Part shown: one piece after another, positions 5,140-9,662 of the stretch
How the letters are laid out: each line of letters starts with the position of its first letter
Numbering within the stretch: position 1 is the first letter of the stretch
Assembly (NCBI GenBank): GCA_937900985.1
Contig: CALCGM010000279.1
Span: 1-9,662 of the forward strand
DNA length: 9,662 nt
Origin: an uncultured Planctomycetaceae bacterium
Lineage (GTDB): Bacteria > Planctomycetota > Planctomycetia > Pirellulales > UBA1268
Direction of reading: 5' to 3'
Program-made: the position numbers and the translations under genes
The notes under the pieces: generated by a model
What the model saw: only the letters and a program-made list of their open reading frames with translations
The model's database searches: none
What the model was told of the DNA's origin: nothing

Positions 5140-6794
5140 TGCCCACCGTCATCGTCGACGGACGTGAAATCGAAATCGGAGCTGATGAGCGGCTCAACTG
5201 CATCGAGGCCGCCCGACGGGCGGGCGCTGAGATTCCCCACTACTGCTGGCATCCAGGCCTGTCGGTCGTGGCAAGCTGCCGGATGTGCCTGATCGAGGTC
5301 GGCAGCCGTGATGCTGAAACCGGCAAGACCTCGATGGTGCCCAAGCTGGTTCCGGCCTGTCAGACGCCCGCCAAGGATGGCACGGTGATTGTCACCGAGA
5401 GCAGCAAGGTGCAGGAGAGCCGCGCACGGGTTGAAGAAGCGCTGCTGATCGATCATCCGGTCGACTGCCCAATCTGCGACAAGGCGGGCGAGTGCCTGCT
5501 GCAGGACTACCACTTCGAGCACGGCCAGGCCGAACGTCGGGCCGACATCCACCCCTTCACCAGCCGCAAGCGAGACGTCGGGCCGACGGTTTCGCTCTTC
5601 GTTGATCGCTGCATCATGTGCACCCGGTGCGTGCGGTTCACCCGCGAAGTCGCCGGCACCGGCGAGCTGATGGTGAGCTCACGAGGAGCCAAGGAGGAGA
5701 TCGACATCTTCCCGGGCTACCCCCTCGACAACAAACTCTCCGGCAATGTGGTCGACCTCTGCCCGGTCGGTGCGCTGGGCGACAAGGACTTCCTCTACCA
5801 GCAGCGGGTCTGGTTTCTGAAGCGGGAAGACGGTGTCTGCGGAGGCTGTTCGGCGGGCTGTTCGATCCATACCGAACACAATCAAGACACGATCTATCGC
5901 CTCAAGCCCCGGGAAAACCAGCACGTCAACAAGTGGTGGATCTGCGATGAGGGCCGCTACGGCTGGCACCACCTCCACGACCCGTCACGCCTCGTCGAGC
6001 CGAAGCGGCAGCACAACGGCGGTGCCGAGCCTGTGGAGTGGGCCGATCTCATTGCCCCGCTCCGCAACGACCTCGCTTCAGCCGTGGCCGACGGTGGGCG
6101 GCTCGCGGTTGCCGTGTCGCCGATGCTCACGGTGGAAGAGGCCTGGATGCTCTGCAGCGTGGCCCGCAGCATCGACCCGCAGGCCTTGCTCGCCGTCGGC
6201 TTTGTGCCCACCAGCGGCGAAGACGAAAGCTTCCCTGGCGGCTTCACGATCCGCAGCGAGAAGTGCCCCAATCGCGTGGGCGTGGAGCATGTGATCGCCG
6301 CCTTCGACCCCACGGTGCCCCGCTGGGAGACGCTGCTCGATGCCGTCGAGAGTGGCTCCTGCACGGCCGCCTGGATCTCGGCCGCCTATCCGCCTGCCGG
6401 CAACCGGCCGGCCTCCGACGCCCCCTCCTGGATCGATGCCACGACGGCGGCCCGCTTTGACACGCTTCGCTGCCTGATCGTGCAGGATCTCTTTGCATCA
6501 CCGCTCGCAGACCGTGCCGACTGGCTGCTGCCGGCAGCAGGGTTTGCCGAACGGTCAGGCACCTGGGTCAACCATGCCCAGTGGGCACAGTCGTTTGAGC
6601 GAGCCATCCGCGCCCCCTCCGGCGTCTGGCCGGAAGGTCGCCTGTTGTGGAACATGCTCGGCCGCCACCGTCTCTACGATCCAGCAGTCATCCGCCGGGA
6701 GGCTGCAGCGGCATCGTCCGCCCTTGCCGCGCTGGCGGAAGACCTCCCGCCGATCGGCCTTGATCTCCGTCTCCAGCAACTCGCCACCTCATGA
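5139..6794 (+). CDS. nuoG: NADH-quinone oxidoreductase subunit G, compact form (clusters N1b, N5, N4, N7)
   Basis: This 551-aa electron-transfer subunit (75 kDa/Nqo3) joins the NADH module to NuoI. N1b [2Fe-2S] ligands are C36, C47, C50 and C74. N5 has the His-type set H106, C110, C113 and C119. N4 ligands are C158, C161, C164 and C208. A further set, C234, C237, C241 and C269 (C-x2-C-x3-C-x27-C), matches the off-pathway cluster N7 of E. coli C228/231/235/263 in spacing. The C-terminal molybdopterin-oxidoreductase-like domain is much shorter than in E. coli (908 aa) or Thermus (783 aa). It keeps the late motif SGTWVNHAQWAQSFERA (473-489) but has only about 200 residues between N7 and that motif. 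GGGAG (5127-5131) lies 7 nt before the start. It overlaps nuoH by 4 bp. Confidence 0.97.
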   Translation: MPTVIVDGREIEIGADERLNCIEAARRAGAEIPHYCWHPGLSVVASCRMCLIEVGSRDAETGKTSMVPKLVPACQTPAKDGTVIVTESSKVQESRARVEEALLIDHPVDCPICDKAGECLLQDYHFEHGQAERRADIHPFTSRKRDVGPTVSLFVDRCIMCTRCVRFTREVAGTGELMVSSRGAKEEIDIFPGYPLDNKLSGNVVDLCPVGALGDKDFLYQQRVWFLKREDGVCGGCSAGCSIHTEHNQDTIYRLKPRENQHVNKWWICDEGRYGWHHLHDPSRLVEPKRQHNGGAEPVEWADLIAPLRNDLASAVADGGRLAVAVSPMLTVEEAWMLCSVARSIDPQALLAVGFVPTSGEDESFPGGFTIRSEKCPNRVGVEHVIAAFDPTVPRWETLLDAVESGSCTAAWISAAYPPAGNRPASDAPSWIDATTAARFDTLRCLIVQDLFASPLADRADWLLPAAGFAERSGTWVNHAQWAQSFERAIRAPSGVWPEGRLLWNMLGRHRLYDPAVIRREAAAASSALAALAEDLPPIGLDLRLQQLATS

Positions 6795-8125
6795 TTCCAT
6801 CACTTGAAACCATCGCGGCACTGGTGAAGATCGGCCTGCTCGTCGGCGGCCTGATGACAGCCGCGGCCTACCTCGTGCTCGTCGAGCGCTGGATGGCCGC
6901 TTGGGTGCAGGACCGCAAGGGCCCCAACCGGGTCGGGATTCCGCTGACGAAGATCCGGCTGTTTGGCCTCGGGCAGCCGCTGGCCGACGGCCTCAAGATC
7001 ATCCTCAAGGAAGACTTCACGCCCAGCCACGTCGACCGCGTGCTCTACAACGCAGCGCCGCTGGTGATTCTCGCTGCCTCGCTCGCCATCTTTGCCGCGA
7101 TTCCCTTCGGCAGCGTGCTGCCACCGCTGGGCATTGACGGGCTGCCTGATCCGGTGCCGTTTCTGGTGGCTCCCGGCTTCAGTGTGGGGATTCTGTGGGT
7201 GTTCGCTCTCTCCAGCATTGCCGTCTATGGCGTTTTGCTGGGCGGCTGGGCCAGCAACAACAAATACGGTTTTCTCGGCGGGCTGCGTTCCAGTGCCCAG
7301 CTGGTGGCCTATGAGATTCCGCTGGGCCTGGGCCTGCTCGGTGTGGTGCTTGCCTCGGGCAGCCTGGAGCTGGACGTGGTGATGACCCGCCAGGCCGACT
7401 CCGGCCTCTGGTATGCCTTCGCGCAGCCGCTGGGTTTTCTCGTGTTTCTGATTGCGGCCTTCGCCGAAGCCGCTCGCCTGCCGTTTGACCTGCCCGAAGC
7501 GGAGCAGGAGCTCGTGGGCGGTTACCACACCGAGTATTCCGGCATCAAGCTGCTGCTCTTTCTCGTCGCCGAGTTTCTGCACATGGTGACGGCCGCCTTC
7601 CTGATCGTGATTCTCTTTCTCGGAGGCTGGCATCTGTGGGGCGTGACCGGGTCGGGCGACGAGATCGGCTGGGGCATGGCCCTGATCCGCTTCGGCGTCT
7701 TCTCCGCCAAGATCCTGGCCGTGATTCTCTTCTTCATGCTGGTCCGTTGGAGCTGGCCGCGATTCCGCTTCGACCAGCTGATGAACCTCGCCTGGAAGGT
7801 GATGCTGCCGCTGGGGCTAGCCAACCTCGTAATCGTGGCGATCGTCGAAGAGTTTCGTCCGCAGATGGTGGCATCGCTCGGCGAGGCCAACGCGGGCTGG
7901 CTGGCCGTGCTGCTTCCCTGGGGTGTGTTTCTTCTCGGCTGGATCACAGCCGGCGTCCTGACGCCCTCCGGCACCGACAACCGTCCGATTCGCCCAGACC
8001 TGATCACCGATGATGGCGTGTTTGCTGCTGAACACGCGCTCCTCGGCGGCAATGGCGAACCCATCAGCGAGAACGGCTCTGCCCACGAGCCGACGGCATC
8101 CTCATCCTCAGGGAGCGACGCATGA
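6791..8125 (+). CDS. nuoH: NADH-quinone oxidoreductase subunit H with C-terminal extension
   Basis: This 444-aa polytopic membrane subunit (ND1/Nqo8) forms the entry of the quinone channel and links quinone chemistry to proton pumping. Family motifs include ERWMAAWVQDRKGPNRVG (32-49), GQPLADGLKIILKED (61-75), VAYEIPLGLGLLG (172-184), and AEAARLPFDLPEAEQELVGG with GYHTEYSG (225-251). RWSWPRFRFDQLMNLAWKV lies at 319-337. The acidic residues of the conserved cytoplasmic loop (E226, E236, E238, E240, E248) are present. Usual bacterial NuoH is about 320-365 aa. Here the core ends near 350, followed by an extra hydrophobic helix (about 369-390) and a polar Ser/Gly/Glu-rich tail (391-444). ATG 6791 overlaps the nuoG stop by 4 bp, with no Shine-Dalgarno sequence seen, implying coupled translation. 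Confidence 0.97.
   Translation: MIPSLETIAALVKIGLLVGGLMTAAAYLVLVERWMAAWVQDRKGPNRVGIPLTKIRLFGLGQPLADGLKIILKEDFTPSHVDRVLYNAAPLVILAASLAIFAAIPFGSVLPPLGIDGLPDPVPFLVAPGFSVGILWVFALSSIAVYGVLLGGWASNNKYGFLGGLRSSAQLVAYEIPLGLGLLGVVLASGSLELDVVMTRQADSGLWYAFAQPLGFLVFLIAAFAEAARLPFDLPEAEQELVGGYHTEYSGIKLLLFLVAEFLHMVTAAFLIVILFLGGWHLWGVTGSGDEIGWGMALIRFGVFSAKILAVILFFMLVRWSWPRFRFDQLMNLAWKVMLPLGLANLVIVAIVEEFRPQMVASLGEANAGWLAVLLPWGVFLLGWITAGVLTPSGTDNRPIRPDLITDDGVFAAEHALLGGNGEPISENGSAHEPTASSSSGSDA
8110..8115 (+). promoter_or_regulatory. ribosome-binding site of nuoI
   Basis: AGGGAG inside the end of nuoH is 6 nt before ATG 8122 and supports that start. Confidence 0.55.
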
Positions 8126-8655
8126 AACCGACCGATCCCTCCGTCCGCTGGATCGAAGAGCGGCCGCTCGGCCTGACTGAGCGGCTCTACCTCCCGCTCG
8201 TGGTGCAGGGCCTGACCACGACGGCTCGCCACCTCGTGAGCAAGAAAGTCACGGTGAGCTTCCCCGAAGAGCGGCCTGCGGTCGGCAACCCGCTGATCTA
8301 CCGTGGTGTGCATCGGCTCAACCGCGACCACGATGGCCGCGTGAAGTGCGTGGCCTGTTTTCTCTGCGCCACCGCCTGCCCGGCCCACTGCATCGACATC
8401 GTGGCCACCGAGAGCCCCTGGCCCGATCGCGAGAAATATCCCGAGAGCTTTCAGATCGACGAGCTTCGCTGCATCTTCTGCGGAATGTGCGAAGAGGCCT
8501 GCCCCGTCGACGCCATCGAGCTGACGAGCCTGCTCGACCTCACCGGGAAGAGCCGAGAGGAGATGATCTTCGACAAGGAGAAACTCCTCAGCGTCTACGA
8601 CATGACCAAGGATGCCGAGCCGATGAAGTCGGAGAGTCTGGGAGGCACACTGTGA
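8122..8655 (+). CDS. nuoI: NADH-quinone oxidoreductase subunit I (clusters N6a/N6b)
   Basis: This 177-aa ferredoxin-like subunit (TYKY/Nqo9) passes electrons from NuoG to N2 in NuoB. Two 8Fe-ferredoxin motifs are intact: C76, C79, C82, C86 (CVACFLCATACP) and C117, C120, C123, C127 (CIFCGMCEEACP). Each is C-x2-C-x2-C-x3-C(P), with VDAIELT after the second. The N-terminal amphipathic part (residues 15-60) includes the KKVTVSFPEERP segment that contacts the membrane arm. An extra Cys (C90) follows the first motif. The C-terminal part is polar and typical of longer bacterial NuoI. ATG 8122 overlaps nuoH by 4 bp and its stop overlaps the nuoJ start by 4 bp. Confidence 0.97.
   Translation: MKPTDPSVRWIEERPLGLTERLYLPLVVQGLTTTARHLVSKKVTVSFPEERPAVGNPLIYRGVHRLNRDHDGRVKCVACFLCATACPAHCIDIVATESPWPDREKYPESFQIDELRCIFCGMCEEACPVDAIELTSLLDLTGKSREEMIFDKEKLLSVYDMTKDAEPMKSESLGGTL
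8640..8645 (+). promoter_or_regulatory. ribosome-binding site of nuoJ (supports GTG start)
   Basis: GGGAGG at the end of nuoI is 6 nt before GTG 8652. It supports use of this non-ATG start, which overlaps the nuoI stop as GTGA. Confidence 0.6.
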
Positions 8656-9473
8656 CGTTCCCTCCTTTCACCGGCGACCTTCTGGCGGCTGTCGGGCTGA
8701 CGGCGGCCCAGCCCGGAATCCTGATGGCCGTGGCGGTGGTGACGGCTGCGGCCAGCCTCTGGCTGCTCCTTCCCAAGGGCCTTGAGAGCCGTCTTGCCCG
8801 TCCTGTGGGGCTCGCGCTTGGCGTGGCTGCCCTCGTCGGCTTCGCCCTGGCAGGCCGGCGGCTTGGCAGCATCGGAGAAGAGGCGGTCTTCGCCCTCGTG
8901 GCCCTGGTGGCGGTCGGCTCAGCGGCGGCCACGATTGTCACCCGTTCGCCGGTCTATGCGGCCATCTGGTTTGCCATGACGCTCGCTGGCGTCTCGGGGG
9001 TGTTGCTGATCCTGGGAGCCCAGTTTCTCGGCGTGGCCACGATTGTCGTCTACGCCGGAGCGATCCTGGTGATGTTTCTCTTTGTGCTCATGCTGGCTCA
9101 GCCGGCGGGGCTCGCCTCCTACGACCGTGTCTCCAGCGAGCCGATGCTCTCCGCCATCGCCGGGGCCGTGCTGGTGGGACTGCTGACGATTTCGATCGGG
9201 AGGCTCTCTGCGACCGACGCCGCAATCGAGAGCGACGCCGAGGCGGTTGCCGAGGTCGACGCGGCAGCTGATGACGCGGCCACGGCCCCCGCCCTGGTCG
9301 ACGATCCGCTGTTTGAAGACCATGTGGCTCGGCTGGGTGGCGAGCTCTTCGGTCGGCATCTCGTGGCGGTCGAGGCTGCCGGGGTGCTGCTCTTCGTGGC
9401 CCTCGTGGGAGCGATTGCCGTTGTCACCCGAGGCGAGGCAGCCGCACTGGCCGAAGGGAGGCCCACACGATGA
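8652..9473 (+). CDS. nuoJ: NADH-quinone oxidoreductase subunit J, extended
   Basis: This 273-aa membrane subunit (ND6/Nqo10) lies in the proximal part of the membrane arm. The core is recognised from SPVYAAIWFAMTLAGVSGVL (99-118) followed by LGAQFLGVATIVVYAGAILV (121-140) and the FLFVLMLA segment. The latter contains the conserved VVYAGA helix, which changes shape during turnover in known structures. E. coli NuoJ is 184 aa and begins about 25 residues before the SPV-type motif. Here about 75 further residues precede the core, with two predicted helices (about 22-40 and 51-68). An acidic Ala/Asp/Glu-rich insertion (about 187-224) separates the last two helices (about 164-183 and 236-257). GTG 8652 is the start chosen; ATG 8724 (Met25) is an alternative without a visible ribosome-binding site. 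It overlaps nuoK by 4 bp. Confidence 0.94.
   Translation: MTFPPFTGDLLAAVGLTAAQPGILMAVAVVTAAASLWLLLPKGLESRLARPVGLALGVAALVGFALAGRRLGSIGEEAVFALVALVAVGSAAATIVTRSPVYAAIWFAMTLAGVSGVLLILGAQFLGVATIVVYAGAILVMFLFVLMLAQPAGLASYDRVSSEPMLSAIAGAVLVGLLTISIGRLSATDAAIESDAEAVAEVDAAADDAATAPALVDDPLFEDHVARLGGELFGRHLVAVEAAGVLLFVALVGAIAVVTRGEAAALAEGRPTR
9454..9461 (+). promoter_or_regulatory. ribosome-binding site of nuoK (decides start)
   Basis: AAGGGAGG within nuoJ is 8 nt before ATG 9470. No comparable motif precedes the internal ATG at 9542, so the upstream start is preferred although it adds 24 residues. Confidence 0.6.
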
Positions 9474-9662
9474 TCTCGAACCTCGCCACAGTCTCGCTCC
9501 TCGCCACCGAGGGAGCCGCAGCGGAAGCCGCAGCTGCCGGCATGGGTCTGCTGCACAACGGGCTGCTCGTGGGAGCCCTGCTGTTTGCCCTCGGGCTGGT
9601 GGGCATCCTCACCCGTCGAAACATGATCGTCATGTTTCTCTCGGCCGAGCTGATGCTTCAGG
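9470..9662 (+). CDS. nuoK: NADH-quinone oxidoreductase subunit K (partial, 3' end outside window)
   Basis: The first 64 residues of the ND4L/Nqo11 membrane subunit are present, and the gene continues past the right edge. The motif LFALGLVGILTRRNMIVMFLSAELML (38-63; key residues RRN 49-51 and E60) identifies NuoK. E60 corresponds to E. coli E36, a key glutamate of the proton path. Counted from Met25 (ATG 9542) this Glu is exactly residue 36, as in E. coli, so residues 1-24 are an N-terminal extension rich in Ala. The upstream start is kept because of its strong ribosome-binding site and the ATGA overlap with the nuoJ stop. Whether the extension is translated, or acts as a signal-like leader, is not known. 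Confidence 0.93.
   Translation, partial: MISNLATVSLLATEGAAAEAAAAGMGLLHNGLLVGALLFALGLVGILTRRNMIVMFLSAELMLQ

Noticed and set aside
5900..6794. NuoG C-terminus as a frameshifted remnant of a full-length gene
   Set aside because: The frame is continuous, the late family motif SGTWVN is present near the expected end, and nuoH begins in a 4-bp overlap, so the short form looks like an evolved state and not a recent break.
6800..8388. Long minus-strand open frames antisense to nuoH/nuoI
   Set aside because: They give highly polar His/Gln/Arg-rich translations, as expected for the complement of membrane-protein codons, and nuoH and nuoI are certain on the + strand.
1..9662. Insertion sequences, CRISPR arrays, tRNA genes, phage or defence genes
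   Set aside because: None was seen; apart from the divergent start and its promoter region, the window is filled by complex I genes.

Overview
The window holds the first eleven genes of a bacterial respiratory complex I operon (proton-pumping NADH:quinone oxidoreductase). They lie in the canonical order nuoA-B-C-D-E-F-G-H-I-J-K, all on the + strand, and nuoK runs off the right edge. The DNA is GC-rich, with G/C-ending codons favoured throughout. nuoC and nuoD are separate genes, nuoG is compact (551 aa), and NuoH and NuoJ are longer than their E. coli counterparts. NuoD resembles the Thermus-type 49-kDa subunit. The source is a free-living respiring bacterium outside the Enterobacteria. Planctomycetota is my best guess from overall style, but no marker in the window proves it.

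Layout: (1) positions 1-50 carry the first 16 codons of a divergent minus-strand gene, with a good ribosome-binding site at 61-56; (2) 51-312 is a divergent intergenic region with a TATAAA box (188-193) and a perfect 10-bp inverted repeat with a 6-bp spacer (201-226), whose core matches the CRP-type operator TGTGA-N6-TCACA; (3) 313-1367 is nuoA-nuoB, overlapping by 10 bp; (4) 1368-1441 is the only sizeable gap inside the operon; (5) 1442-9662 is nuoC to nuoK, with gaps of 6 bp or less, or overlaps of 1 or 4 bp, which suggests one transcript with translational coupling.

The genes fit together as one enzyme. NuoE, F and G form the NADH-oxidising module (FMN and clusters N1a, N3, N1b, N4, N5, N7). 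NuoB, C, D and I carry electrons through N6a/N6b and N2 to the quinone site. NuoA, H, J and K are the proximal membrane subunits. The antiporter-like subunits L, M and N are presumably beyond the right edge. Every Fe-S ligand that these subunits need is present with family spacing, so the enzyme looks functional.

I see no mobile elements, CRISPR arrays, RNA genes or new defence system. The unusual points are the regulatory palindrome, the compact NuoG that keeps cluster N7 ligands, and the terminal extensions and insertion in NuoH, NuoJ and NuoK.
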